DNA from: Bacillus_BE sp042263505
GTDB lineage: Bacteria > Bacillota > Bacilli > Bacillales > Cytobacillaceae
Length of the DNA stretch: 64,000 nt
Reading direction: 5' to 3'
Assembly (NCBI RefSeq): GCF_042263505.1
Contig: NZ_JBHKFI010000002.1
Coordinates: 186,001 to 250,000, forward strand
In this document: piece after piece, positions 51,735-60,635 of the stretch
Position numbering within the stretch: the first letter of the stretch is position 1
Layout of the letters: every line of letters starts with the position of its first letter
Notes under the pieces: model-generated
Databases searched by the model: none
Seen by the model: the letters and a program-made list of their open reading frames with translations, nothing else
What the model was told of the DNA's origin: nothing
Program-made: the position numbers and the translations under genes

Positions 51735-53027
51735 ATGGAAAAAATAGAATTGCGAACTAACGCAGAGCAACTGAAGGGCGAGATAAGCGTTCCTGGAGAT
51801 AAATCTATTTCACATCGTTCTATCATGTTTGGTGCGATTGCCGATGGAAGGACGACGGTCAGTAATTTTTTATTAGGGGATGACTGTCTAAGTACCATTT
51901 CATGTTTTAAAAAGCTAGGGGTTCACATTGAGCAGCAGGGACAGGAAGTTGCAATCGAAGGAAAAGGCTTTGAAGGGTTAATGGAATCGGAAGAAGTCTT
52001 AGATGTCGGAAATTCCGGAACTACGATTCGATTATTACTGGGAATCCTGGCAGGAAGACCCTTCTTTTCAAGCTTAGTTGGAGATCAATCCATTGGGAAA
52101 AGACCAATGACAAGGGTTACGAAGCCATTAAGTATAATGGGTGCCAAAATTGATGGCAGACAGGATGGAAAATACACACCATTATCTGTTCGAGGAGCGG
52201 CATTAAAAGGAATGGAATATACCATGCCGGTAGCAAGTGCTCAGGTGAAATCCTCATTATTATTTGCTGGCCTGCAAGCGAGAGGTACTACAAGGATTAT
52301 TGAGCCTGCTAAAACCAGAGATCATACAGAACGGATGATTCGAAAATTTGGAGGTAACCTAAAGGTAGACGGTAAGATTATGGAAGTGGAAGGCGGCCAG
52401 CCCCTGAAAGGTACGCATATTCATGTTCCGGGTGATATCTCTTCAGCGGCCTTTTTTCTGGTGGCAGGAGCGATTCTCTCAAAAAGTGAAATAAAGTTAA
52501 AAAACGTCGGCCTTAATCCAACCAGAACAGGAATTCTAGATGTTCTCACAGAGATGGGGGTGGATTTCACGATTGAAGGAAATGAAGAAGAACTTTTTGA
52601 ACCATGTGGCGATATGATCATTCGCAGTTCAAGGATAAAGGGAACCGTGATTGAAGGCGATATGATTCCTCGATTAATCGATGAAATCCCTATCATTGCC
52701 CTTTTGGCAACACAGGCTGAAGGGACGACAATCATTAAAGATGCTGAGGAATTAAAGGTAAAGGAAACGAATCGAATTGATACGGTTGTTAATGAGTTAT
52801 CTAAGCTTGGTGCTAAAATTGAGGCAACTTCTGACGGCATGATTATCTATGGAAAGAGTTCATTATCAGGTGGAGTGGTTTCTAGTCACGGCGATCATAG
52901 AATCGGGATGATGCTCGCGATTGCTGCTTTAGTATGTAAAGAAAAGGTGTATCTTGAAAACAGCGAGGCAATTTCAGTCTCCTATCCGACTTTTTTTGCT
53001 GATTTACATCGTCTAATGGATTTGTGA
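51735..53027 (+). CDS. aroE: 3-phosphoshikimate 1-carboxyvinyltransferase (EPSP synthase)
   Basis: A 430-residue enzyme of the shikimate pathway, called aroE in B. subtilis and aroA elsewhere. Motifs: VPGDKSISHRSIMFGAIADG, GNSGTTIRLLLGIL, PMTRVTKPLS, KSSLLFAGLQA, IPRLIDEIPIIALLA and KETNRID. GAGGGGGG precedes ATG 51735. The GDKSISHRS variant places it with the bacillar (class II-like) enzymes. It ends the hisC-tyrA-aroE cluster. Confidence 0.97.
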   Translation: MEKIELRTNAEQLKGEISVPGDKSISHRSIMFGAIADGRTTVSNFLLGDDCLSTISCFKKLGVHIEQQGQEVAIEGKGFEGLMESEEVLDVGNSGTTIRLLLGILAGRPFFSSLVGDQSIGKRPMTRVTKPLSIMGAKIDGRQDGKYTPLSVRGAALKGMEYTMPVASAQVKSSLLFAGLQARGTTRIIEPAKTRDHTERMIRKFGGNLKVDGKIMEVEGGQPLKGTHIHVPGDISSAAFFLVAGAILSKSEIKLKNVGLNPTRTGILDVLTEMGVDFTIEGNEEELFEPCGDMIIRSSRIKGTVIEGDMIPRLIDEIPIIALLATQAEGTTIIKDAEELKVKETNRIDTVVNELSKLGAKIEATSDGMIIYGKSSLSGGVVSSHGDHRIGMMLAIAALVCKEKVYLENSEAISVSYPTFFADLHRLMDL

Positions 53028-53094
53028 TTGTGAAGCTAGCTATTTTTTTTAGGTTTTTTTCGTAAACTTTGTTGCTTTTGGCATAAATAAGTTA

Positions 53095-53310
53095 GAGGTC
53101 CATTCAGATTGTCCTGAATTCATTCAAAGGCATTTGTGGCGGGGAATCACGAGCCTATTTGAAACCTAAATTGAATTTTAAGGCAATTGTGTTCGAAATA
53201 AGCGCTTATTTTAGACAGTATGGCTGAATTTTAAAGCAGTTGTGTCCGAATTAGGAACCAGTCAGACGACTTGAATGAAATTCCAAAGAAATGGATTTCG
53301 AATCAGAAGT
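53095..53310. repeat. Degenerate tandem repeat related to 12131-12385
   Basis: Two units starting TGAATTTTA (53172 and 53225, 53 bp apart) share GCARTTGTGTYCGAA. More diverged half-units flank them. The leading TTAGAGGTCCATTCAGAT resembles TTAGAGACCATTCGGAT at 12132. It occupies most of the gene-free stretch 53028-53486. No credible coding sequence. Function unknown. Confidence 0.65.
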
Positions 53311-53375
53311 CCTACGGTGAGAGATTAAAATGCAATTGTTCGAAAAAACAACAATTGCTGTAAAAACAGAAATCA

Positions 53376-53415
53376 TAAAAAAGGTCTGGCATTCGAAGGA
53401 GTCGGACCTTTTTGG
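53376..53415 (+). terminator. Terminator downstream of the aro cluster
   Basis: AAAAAAGGTC and GACCTTTTT form a stem around a partly paired loop, ending in T residues. It lies between the repeat region and the next gene. Confidence 0.72.
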
Positions 53416-53486
53416 TTGGGACAAATTATAGGTATAATTTTGAGATTTTCTCATAGCTTGTCATAAGACCTGTTAGGAGTGGTTTT

Positions 53487-54389
53487 ATGGCTTATATTAT
53501 TGATAATGCAAATCTTTTAAAAAAGGAAGAACTTGCTAAGCTGTCTATCTTGATTAAGAATGAAACAATTCTCGCGATTCGACCGGAATTTAAGAGGTAC
53601 AGGTATATGAAAATGGATGCTTCTCCATTTATTATGACGCCTTCCCATATTTTATTGGATTCACAAATTCCGCTAGAAGAACCCTTTCCTGTCCTAAAAG
53701 AGTACTTTATTAAGGAGTTCATTGGAAAGGGATGTACGTCATTTTTAACCTATTTTAAGGTTGATAAGGAGTATTTATTAGAAGAAGGCTCTAAAATGTT
53801 AAAAACAAAATTACTCAATAGTCCAATCGATTATATTATTGGTGTCAAAATTCCTCAAAGTCTTTTAACTACGACCCTCATAAGAAAAGCAAAGAAAATG
53901 AAGATTCCTATCATCTTTGTCGAAGTTCATGATTTAGAGCAATTTCAACGAATCCCCTGGGGTTGGATTAAGGAAGCTTTATTTCCCTACAATTGTCCGT
54001 TAGCTCCGATATTTTCATTTCATCAACAACGTGATAAAATTCAGGCGCAAGCTATTTGGAATAAGACGATGAAAAAAGAGAGAATCAGGGCGTTTGAAGA
54101 TGAACTTAAGGAAAAGACCCCACTAACCTTAGATAAATTAAAAAAGATCGGAATTTATCCCTTGAAAGCATATTTGAATCAGGGAGGAGAAGTAAGTTAT
54201 AATTTTTATTTAAACTCTCAGGAAATCAGAAAGATTGAAGAATCCGAGCTATTTCATTATCATAATAATAGACTTATGATTACGGTTCATAAAGGAACCA
54301 TTATTAGATCTTTGGAGGATGTTGTATTTCGCCCGGGCTTTGGGGAACATGTCACCATCCATACTCCTTTAATCTTCAGTGCTGATTAG
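53487..54389 (+). CDS. Unrecognised protein, possible amidohydrolase-like pseudoenzyme
   Basis: A 300-residue soluble protein that I cannot name. Its N-terminal 55 residues (ILIKNETILAIRP, then MKMDASPFIMTPSHI) resemble the beta-sandwich and entry strand of cyclic amidohydrolases such as dihydroorotase. The metal-binding HxH that should follow is replaced by SHILLDS. The C-terminal part returns to a sandwich-like pattern (FRPGFGEHVTIHTPLIFSAD). This suggests a truncated, metal-free relative; it is inference from pattern only. TAGGAG precedes the ATG. It reads into ypiA with a 16-bp gap, a place where I recall no such gene in B. subtilis. Confidence 0.6.
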   Translation: MAYIIDNANLLKKEELAKLSILIKNETILAIRPEFKRYRYMKMDASPFIMTPSHILLDSQIPLEEPFPVLKEYFIKEFIGKGCTSFLTYFKVDKEYLLEEGSKMLKTKLLNSPIDYIIGVKIPQSLLTTTLIRKAKKMKIPIIFVEVHDLEQFQRIPWGWIKEALFPYNCPLAPIFSFHQQRDKIQAQAIWNKTMKKERIRAFEDELKEKTPLTLDKLKKIGIYPLKAYLNQGGEVSYNFYLNSQEIRKIEESELFHYHNNRLMITVHKGTIIRSLEDVVFRPGFGEHVTIHTPLIFSAD

Positions 54390-54405
54390 CAGAAAGGAAA
54401 TGTTA

Positions 54406-55671
54406 ATGGATAGAGTAAGAAAAATTATTTCAATGATTGAAAATGGCGAACATCAAGAGGCACTGAAAAAATATGAGCACATCCTGAACTCTGGATCAAA
54501 TGATGAGAAGTTTTTATTGGCGGAAGAATTATTCCGTTTGGGATTTCTAGATGAAGCAAAAGCACTATTTCAAAGATTGCTGGAATCTTATCCGGAGGAA
54601 GGAGAATTAATGGTCCTTCTTGCGGAAACCTATATAGAGTTAGGGGACGAGGATAAGGCTATTGTCCTATTAGATGAAATTCATGAAACAGATCCAAGCT
54701 ATCCAGAGGCTCTTCTCCTTCTTGCTGACCTTTATCAAATGGAGGGGCTCTATGAGGTAAGTGAACAAAAATTATTAGATGCAAAATCAATTTTGAAGGA
54801 AAATGAAATCATCGATTTTGCACTCGGTGAGCTTTATTCGGAACAAGGAAAATTTTTGGAAGCCATTCATTATTATCAAAAGGTATTGCCACATAATAAT
54901 GAAATTGCAGGTGTAAATGTTAATCAGCGATTAGGCGACGCATTTAGTGCTGGAGGGGCATTTGAGGATGCCTTGCCATATTATGAAAAGGCTCTGGATG
55001 AAAAGCTAGAAATTAATACTTTATTCAGTCTTGCATTTACAGCGCTACAAGCTGGCTTCAATAAAACGGCGATTGAAAAATTTGAGCAGCTTAAAGTATT
55101 AGACCCTGAATATCATTCTTTGTATTTATTTTTGGCAAAGGCGTATGAACGTGAAGAGGAGCTAGACTTAGGCTTTGCTTCCATTAAGGAAGGCATTAAG
55201 CAAGATGAATATAATAAGGATTTATATTTTTATGGTGGAAAAATGGCTTTAAAGCTGGGTGATGAAGAAGAAGCAGAGAAGCTTTTGAGGGAGGCTCTTG
55301 CATTAGACCCCGAATTTATTGATGCAGCGTTAACCTTAAATAAGCTATTTATGAAACAAGAGAATTATGAGAAGGTTATTGAATTGGTGGAGGAAATGGA
55401 CCAAAATGAAGAGAGGGAGCCCCAACTTCTTTGGGATGCAGCCCTTGCTTATCAAAATTTGGAACAATATTCACAGTCATTAAACAAATACCGTCTTGCA
55501 TATACTTATTTTAAGAATCAACCAGAGTTTTTAAAAGATTTTGGTTATTTTCTAATTGAAGAAGGAGAAAATGATCAGGCTGCCGAAATCTTTAAGAAAC
55601 TACTTCAATTAGATCCAACAAATGAAGAATACCTAGATATTTTACAAAGAATTTCAGATGAATTTATTTAA
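54406..55671 (+). CDS. ypiA: TPR-repeat protein YpiA
   Basis: A 421-residue, strongly acidic, all-helical protein made of about ten tetratricopeptide repeats (for example AETYIELGDEDKAIVLLDEI, GELYSEQGKFLEAIHYYQKV and AALAYQNLEQYSQSLNKYRL). It should be a cytoplasmic protein-interaction scaffold. ATG 54406 follows AAAGGAA; an ATG 6 bp earlier is close to that site. It precedes ypiB by 29 bp, as in B. subtilis. Confidence 0.88.
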   Translation: MDRVRKIISMIENGEHQEALKKYEHILNSGSNDEKFLLAEELFRLGFLDEAKALFQRLLESYPEEGELMVLLAETYIELGDEDKAIVLLDEIHETDPSYPEALLLLADLYQMEGLYEVSEQKLLDAKSILKENEIIDFALGELYSEQGKFLEAIHYYQKVLPHNNEIAGVNVNQRLGDAFSAGGAFEDALPYYEKALDEKLEINTLFSLAFTALQAGFNKTAIEKFEQLKVLDPEYHSLYLFLAKAYEREEELDLGFASIKEGIKQDEYNKDLYFYGGKMALKLGDEEEAEKLLREALALDPEFIDAALTLNKLFMKQENYEKVIELVEEMDQNEEREPQLLWDAALAYQNLEQYSQSLNKYRLAYTYFKNQPEFLKDFGYFLIEEGENDQAAEIFKKLLQLDPTNEEYLDILQRISDEFI

Positions 55672-55700
55672 AAAGTTGCAAGCAGAGGAGGGAATCTAAG

Positions 55701-56243
55701 ATGGCTACCCCTGTATCTGTCAACGAGAAGAAGGAGTTTATACGCTGGTTCCTTAATCATTATCAATTAAAAAGACGAGAATGTGTGTGGATTTTAAATT
55801 ATTTAATGAGTCATGACCAATTAATGGAAAAGGTTCATTTTGTTGAACATGCAGGATACTGTCCACGAGGTCTTGTGATGTCAACGCACTGTGTTGATGA
55901 AGTTCCTTTTCGTTTTTATAAAGAAAACGTAATGACTACAGATGCAGAGAAGTCCTTCCATGACATTCGTCTTAATAGGGATGAAGAAATTTATATTCAG
56001 TTGAATTTCCACGCCTCTAATTTAGCACACCAATATGCTGCTGTTTTAGAGGATAACCCCTATATGCCAAAAAATCTCGAAATAAGTGAAAAGGATAAAA
56101 TCCTAGCTGAAAAACTTCTTGACGAAAGCATTGAAACCTATCAAAGAGAGAAATTACTGCAGTTAATCGATGAGGCATTGGATCGAAATGATAAAGAGGC
56201 ATTCATGACTCTTACGAAGCAACTGAGTAAACTTAAAAATTGA
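55701..56243 (+). CDS. ypiB: UPF0302 protein YpiB (ReoY homologue)
   Basis: A 180-residue protein of the UPF0302 family (EFIRWFLNHYQLKRRECVWI, HDIRLNRDEEIYIQLNF, and a C-terminal IDEALDRNDKEAFMTLTK helix). Its Listeria homologue ReoY takes part, with ReoM and ClpCP, in controlling the turnover of MurA, the first enzyme of peptidoglycan synthesis. That role is known from the family and inferred here. AGGAGG precedes the ATG. It is likely co-transcribed with ypiA. Confidence 0.9.
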   Translation: MATPVSVNEKKEFIRWFLNHYQLKRRECVWILNYLMSHDQLMEKVHFVEHAGYCPRGLVMSTHCVDEVPFRFYKENVMTTDAEKSFHDIRLNRDEEIYIQLNFHASNLAHQYAAVLEDNPYMPKNLEISEKDKILAEKLLDESIETYQREKLLQLIDEALDRNDKEAFMTLTKQLSKLKN

Positions 56244-56249
56244 AATGGA

Positions 56250-56281
56250 GAAAAGTCTGCTTAGGAGCAGACTTTTTATTT
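56250..56281 (+). terminator. Terminator of ypiA-ypiB
   Basis: AAAGTCTGCT and AGCAGACTTT form a stem with a short loop, then TTATTTTG. Confidence 0.82.
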
Positions 56282-56360
56282 TGCCTTATTTCACGCTTTA
56301 TAATTATTTGTTATGATTAAACTGATGGGAAAATTTCAATGATTGTTTGGAGTGATTGAG

Positions 56361-56822
56361 ATGAAATGGGAATCTAAGGATATGGATGTATATCTAACTG
56401 CAAAGGAATATGTGGATACGGCGGTATTACCTTTGTTACCTGTATCATTCGGTGAAGACATGAAGCAGGTTGTAGGAATGGGGGAATTTATTTCCCTATT
56501 AATGCCACAGCTTGAAAAGCAATTTAAGGGTCGTATTTTCCTTCTACCGCAATATTCCTATTTAAAGACTTCAGAAGAGGGTAAGCGGATAAGCGATCTC
56601 CATGATTGGGTCACACATATAAGGAATCATGGTTTCAAGCATATTTTCTTTATTACCTCTGATAGTGATTGGAAAGCAGGGGAGGACAAGCTTAATGGAG
56701 AGTTAATATGGTTGCCTTCTATTCCATTAGAAAACATGGAGGAAAAGTATAAAAGAACGATCCTCGAAGAGCAAGTGAAACAATTGCTACAATTAATTAT
56801 CCAAAAATGGCAAGATAATTAA
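56361..56822 (+). CDS. ypiF: DUF2487 protein YpiF
   Basis: A 153-residue soluble protein (MKWESKDMDVYLTAKEYVDT, FLLPQYSYLK, HIFFITSDSDWK) matching YpiF (DUF2487), the gene before qcrA in B. subtilis. Function unknown. ATG 56361 has GGAGTGA close upstream; a TTG six codons earlier is not supported. A 158-bp gap with its own likely control region separates it from qcrA. Confidence 0.85.
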   Translation: MKWESKDMDVYLTAKEYVDTAVLPLLPVSFGEDMKQVVGMGEFISLLMPQLEKQFKGRIFLLPQYSYLKTSEEGKRISDLHDWVTHIRNHGFKHIFFITSDSDWKAGEDKLNGELIWLPSIPLENMEEKYKRTILEEQVKQLLQLIIQKWQDN

Positions 56823-56980
56823 TAATTTTTTGATTATTTTGACACAAGCTTGTCATGTTTTCATTACAGTAGTATATTGACCTTGCAAGAAAGTTGATAT
56901 ATCATTGTTATGTCCTAGTATTATTAAAGTGTTGAATTATGTCCGTTGGACTCAACTTTAGAAATAGGGGGGGGAAATGA

Positions 56981-57490
56981 ATGAGTAAACAACGTGTTTC
57001 AAGACGTCAATTCCTTAACTATACACTTACTGGTGTAGGCGGTTTCATGGCAGCTGGAATGCTAATGCCAATGGTTCGTTTTGCAGTGGATCCTGTATTA
57101 CGAGCAAATGCAAGTGGAGATTTTGTTACTACAGATAAGAAAATTTCCGACATCACTGCTGAACCGACACGAGTTGACTTTTCTTTCAAGCAACAAGATG
57201 CATGGTATGAATCAGATGTTACAAGTTCTGCATGGGTCTACAAAAGTGACAAAGGGGAAATTGTTGCTTTGTCTCCAGTATGTAAGCATTTAGGCTGTAC
57301 AGTTGACTGGAATAAAGATAAGGCGAATCCAGAACACTTCTATTGTCCATGTCACGGCGGTCTTTACACAAAAGATGGTACAAACGTACCGGGTACACCG
57401 CCAAGTGCACCACTGGATGTCTATCCTTTTAAAGAAGTAGATGGATTCCTAGCATTAGGTCAAAAAGCAAAACCACGAAAGGAGGCGTAG
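56981..57490 (+). CDS. qcrA: Menaquinol-cytochrome c reductase Rieske subunit QcrA
   Basis: A 169-residue iron-sulfur protein. It has an N-terminal twin-arginine motif (SRRQFLNYT) and anchor helix, then the Rieske domain with 2Fe-2S ligands in CKHLGC and CPCHGG. It transfers electrons from menaquinol to cytochrome c. Strong GGGGGGG precedes the ATG. It is the first gene of qcrABC, which ResD activates in B. subtilis. Confidence 0.97.
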   Translation: MSKQRVSRRQFLNYTLTGVGGFMAAGMLMPMVRFAVDPVLRANASGDFVTTDKKISDITAEPTRVDFSFKQQDAWYESDVTSSAWVYKSDKGEIVALSPVCKHLGCTVDWNKDKANPEHFYCPCHGGLYTKDGTNVPGTPPSAPLDVYPFKEVDGFLALGQKAKPRKEA

Positions 57491-57493
57491 ATC

Positions 57494-58168
57494 TTGTTTA
57501 ACAAACTTTATGATTGGGTTGATGAACGTTTGGATGTTACGCCTTTGTGGCGCGATATTGCAGATCATGAGGTTCCTGAACATGTAAACCCAGCGCATCA
57601 TTTTTCTGCTTTCGTTTACTGTTTTGGTGGACTAACATTTTTCATCACCGTAATTCAAATTTTATCTGGAATGTTCCTAACCATGTATTATGTACCAGAT
57701 ATTAAGAATGCATGGGAATCAGTTTATTATTTACAAAATGAAGTCGCATTTGGACAAATTGTCCGCGGCATGCACCATTGGGGTGCAAGTTTAGTTATTG
57801 TAATGATGTTTTTACATACGTTACGCGTTTTCTTCCAAGGTGCATATAAAAAACCTCGTGAATTAAACTGGATCGTTGGGGTTCTTATTTTCTTCATTAT
57901 GCTAGCTCTTGGTCTTACGGGTTATTTATTACCATGGGATATGAAAGCGTTATTTGCGACAAAGGTAACACTTCAAATTATTGATAATGTGCCTTTTATT
58001 GGACCATATTTGAAAATATTAATGTCGGGTCATGCTGATATTGTTGGAGCTCAAACCATTTCACGTTTCTTTGCAATCCATGTATTCTTTTTACCGGCTG
58101 CATTGTTTGCGTTAATGGCTGCCCATTTCTTAATGATTCGTAAACAAGGTGTTTCTGGACCATTGTAA
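57494..58168 (+). CDS. qcrB: Menaquinol-cytochrome c reductase cytochrome b subunit QcrB
   Basis: A 224-residue b6-type cytochrome with four membrane helices. Haem-ligand histidines lie in GMHHWGASLVIVMMFLHTLR and in the fourth helix (FFAIHVFFLPAAL, AAHFLMIRKQG). LGLTGYLLPWD is the family signature. The start is TTG with AAAGGAGGCG upstream, spanning the qcrA stop. It holds the quinol sites together with QcrC. Confidence 0.97.
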   Translation: MFNKLYDWVDERLDVTPLWRDIADHEVPEHVNPAHHFSAFVYCFGGLTFFITVIQILSGMFLTMYYVPDIKNAWESVYYLQNEVAFGQIVRGMHHWGASLVIVMMFLHTLRVFFQGAYKKPRELNWIVGVLIFFIMLALGLTGYLLPWDMKALFATKVTLQIIDNVPFIGPYLKILMSGHADIVGAQTISRFFAIHVFFLPAALFALMAAHFLMIRKQGVSGPL

Positions 58169-58221
58169 GATTGAATATTTTGTTATTTTAATAGTTTCGA
58201 AAAGAAGGAGGGGATTCGTTA

Positions 58222-58995
58222 ATGCATCGTGGAAAAGGGATGAAGTTTGTGGGTGATTCACGCGTACCTGCAGCTGAACATCGTATGCAGAACATTCCAA
58301 AAGATTATTCGGAATATCCAGGCAAAACGGAAGCTTTTTGGCCAAACTTTCTTTTAAAAGAATGGATGGTTGGGGCGATATTTTTAATCGGTTTCTTATG
58401 CTTAACTGTAGCGCATCCAGCTCCGTTGGAAAAAATTGCTGATCCAAGTGATACAGGATATATTCCAATGCCGGACTGGTATTTCCTATTTTTATATCAA
58501 TTATTGAAATATGCTTATGCATCAGGGCCATATACCGTTATTGGAGCTCTGGTTATTCCGGGACTTGCTTTTGGTGGATTATTGCTTGCTCCATTTATTG
58601 ATAGAGGACCAGAACGTCGTCCGTCAAAACGTCCACTGGCAACTGGATTTATGTTATTAGCACTCGCTGCTATTACATTCCTTACTTGGCAATCCGTTGC
58701 GAATCATGACTGGGCTGCTGCAAAAGAACAAGGAAAAATTGTTGCAGAAGCGGATATTGATACAAATTCTGAAGGTTACAAGCTTTACAGTAGTAAAGGC
58801 TGTGTATCTTGTCATGGTGATAATCTTCAAGGTGGTGCCGCAGCACCTTCTCTTGTGGATAATGGCTTAAAACCGGAAGAAGTAGCTAAAATCGCAAAAG
58901 ACGGTATACGTACAATGCCAGCAGGAGTCTTCAAAGGTACTGATGAAGAGCTTCAAAAGCTAGCTGAATTTATTTCTTCTGTAAAAAGTAAATAA
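58222..58995 (+). CDS. qcrC: Menaquinol-cytochrome c reductase subunit QcrC (subunit IV-cytochrome c fusion)
   Basis: A 257-residue fusion. The N-terminal part resembles subunit IV of b6f complexes (three membrane helices, PMPDWYFLFLYQLLKY), and the C-terminal 90 residues form a cytochrome c domain with the haem motif CVSCHGD and axial Met in GIRTMPAGVF. This fusion is typical of bacilli. Its haem must be attached by ResB/ResC encoded at the start of the window. AAGGAGGGG precedes the ATG. Confidence 0.97.
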   Translation: MHRGKGMKFVGDSRVPAAEHRMQNIPKDYSEYPGKTEAFWPNFLLKEWMVGAIFLIGFLCLTVAHPAPLEKIADPSDTGYIPMPDWYFLFLYQLLKYAYASGPYTVIGALVIPGLAFGGLLLAPFIDRGPERRPSKRPLATGFMLLALAAITFLTWQSVANHDWAAAKEQGKIVAEADIDTNSEGYKLYSSKGCVSCHGDNLQGGAAAPSLVDNGLKPEEVAKIAKDGIRTMPAGVFKGTDEELQKLAEFISSVKSK

Positions 58996-59006
58996 GATTT
59001 CTTCTC

Positions 59007-59039
59007 AAAAAGCTGACGTGTTTGCGTCAGCTTTTTTGT
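59007..59039 (+). terminator. Terminator of qcrABC
   Basis: AAAAAGCTGACG and CGTCAGCTTTTTT form a strong stem ending in T residues. Confidence 0.88.
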
Positions 59040-59115
59040 ACTTAAAGTTTGTGTGTAATTTTGATAAAATACAAATAATAGCGAAAATAGAGTTTCGATA
59101 GAGAAGAGGAATGAA

Positions 59116-59712
59116 ATGAATTGGATATACGCGTGTCTATCTAATAGAAATGTGCTATGGCTGCTTTTGATTGTGAATATACTCGGGACTATTTATGGAT
59201 ATTATTGGTATGGATGGCAGTTGAAAGATACTCCTGCAATCTTTTTGCCCTTTGTTCCTGATAGTCCGACGGCGAGTCTTTTTTTTGTGTTTGTCTTAAT
59301 AGCTTTTTTGTTTAAACGAAATTGGCCGCTAATTGAAGCGTTGGCGATTGTGACTCTATTTAAATATGGTATATGGGCAGTTATCATGAACTTACTTGTT
59401 CTTAAAGTCACAGGAGAACTTAATTGGGCAGGATATTTATTAATCGTTTCACATGGTGCGATGGCAATCGAAGGATTACTATATTCACCGTTTTATCGAA
59501 TGAAAAGATGGCATCTAGTTGTTGCGGGCATATGGACATTACATAACGATATCATTGATTATGTATACTTTATGATGCCAAGGTACCAGGTGCTTGATCA
59601 GTATACAGCTAATATTGGGTATTTTACATTTTGGTTAAGCATATGCTCATTAGCGATTGCCTACTACTTAACGATAAGAAAAAATCGCTTGCAACTAAAT
59701 ATGAATTATTAG
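59116..59712 (+). CDS. ypjA: DUF1405 membrane protein YpjA
   Basis: A 198-residue membrane protein with about six helices, including FVPDSPTASLFFVFVLIAFL and GIWTLHNDIIDYVYFMMPRY. It corresponds to B. subtilis YpjA (DUF1405), downstream of qcrC. Function unknown. AAGAGGA precedes the ATG. Confidence 0.87.
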   Translation: MNWIYACLSNRNVLWLLLIVNILGTIYGYYWYGWQLKDTPAIFLPFVPDSPTASLFFVFVLIAFLFKRNWPLIEALAIVTLFKYGIWAVIMNLLVLKVTGELNWAGYLLIVSHGAMAIEGLLYSPFYRMKRWHLVVAGIWTLHNDIIDYVYFMMPRYQVLDQYTANIGYFTFWLSICSLAIAYYLTIRKNRLQLNMNY

Positions 59713-59777
59713 AATATTATGGTCTAACCTTGTCCAAACCCTCATAACATTTAATAGTAATTAGAGGGGGGACAAGA

Positions 59778-60554
59778 ATGCGAGCAAAGTTTGCCATATT
59801 TGCTTTAATTATATTGCTATTAACTCCGGTTTCCGCGTATGCAGATAAAGAATCACCCATAGACAGACTTGATCATATATCTGATGAAGCACTGCAAATG
59901 GTGAAATCTGAAAGAAATGAAGATGCCAAAAAGCTCCTTCAATATTTTTTAAATCAATTTGATACAATAAAGAATGAGCACCCATTAACGATGGATGAAC
60001 TACGAATGGTTACGATTGCTTATGATGAGGCGCTGAAAGCTGCTACAGATGCTGATGTGACACAAGAGGAAAAGGTTCATAAGGTGACCAAATTCAGATT
60101 AATTATGGATGCGCTAAACTCCGAGCATCAGCCGTTATGGGCTGAGATGGAGGATCCAATTATGAAATCGATAGAATCAATGATAAAATCTGCTAAACAT
60201 AAGGATCGAGAAGATTTTCATACAGAGTTAAATACGTTTTTAGCACAATATGAACTGATATATCCGAGTTTAAAGCTAGATATCAACACTGAGCAAATCC
60301 AAAAGCTTGAGGCAAGAGTGGATTACATCGATCAATATCGCAGCCAGGTACTTGAAAAAGCTTCCAATCAAAAAGAACTTGTGGTATTGGAATCGGAATT
60401 ATATCATATTTTTAATGAAGTGACAGAAGATGATGCGGACCCATCTTTGTGGTGGGTGATAATAACGACTGGGAGTATTATCATTGTTACATTAACCTAT
60501 GTTGGTTTTAGAAAATATAGAGGACAAAAGGAAAAGGCACGAGAAAAGCTCTAG
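59778..60554 (+). CDS. ypjB: Sporulation protein YpjB
   Basis: A 258-residue protein with an N-terminal signal peptide (FAIFALIILLLTPVSAYA), a largely helical extracytoplasmic domain and a C-terminal membrane helix (WWVIITTGSIIIVTLTYVGF). It matches the YpjB family, reported as sporulation-associated in bacilli. AGAGGGGGG precedes the ATG. I see no convincing sporulation promoter in the short gap before it. Confidence 0.87.
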   Translation: MRAKFAIFALIILLLTPVSAYADKESPIDRLDHISDEALQMVKSERNEDAKKLLQYFLNQFDTIKNEHPLTMDELRMVTIAYDEALKAATDADVTQEEKVHKVTKFRLIMDALNSEHQPLWAEMEDPIMKSIESMIKSAKHKDREDFHTELNTFLAQYELIYPSLKLDINTEQIQKLEARVDYIDQYRSQVLEKASNQKELVVLESELYHIFNEVTEDDADPSLWWVIITTGSIIIVTLTYVGFRKYRGQKEKAREKL

Positions 60555-60635
60555 AGGGCAAAAAGATTGACAGCCAGGAAAGAAATTGACTAAAATTAAA
60601 TTAATAAAAGAGTGCTTTAAGGAGGATCTTACTTC

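Noticed and set aside
52421..52840. A 139-codon frame antisense to aroE
   Set aside because: It is the shadow of a strongly conserved gene, with Ser/Ile-rich composition typical of antisense frames.
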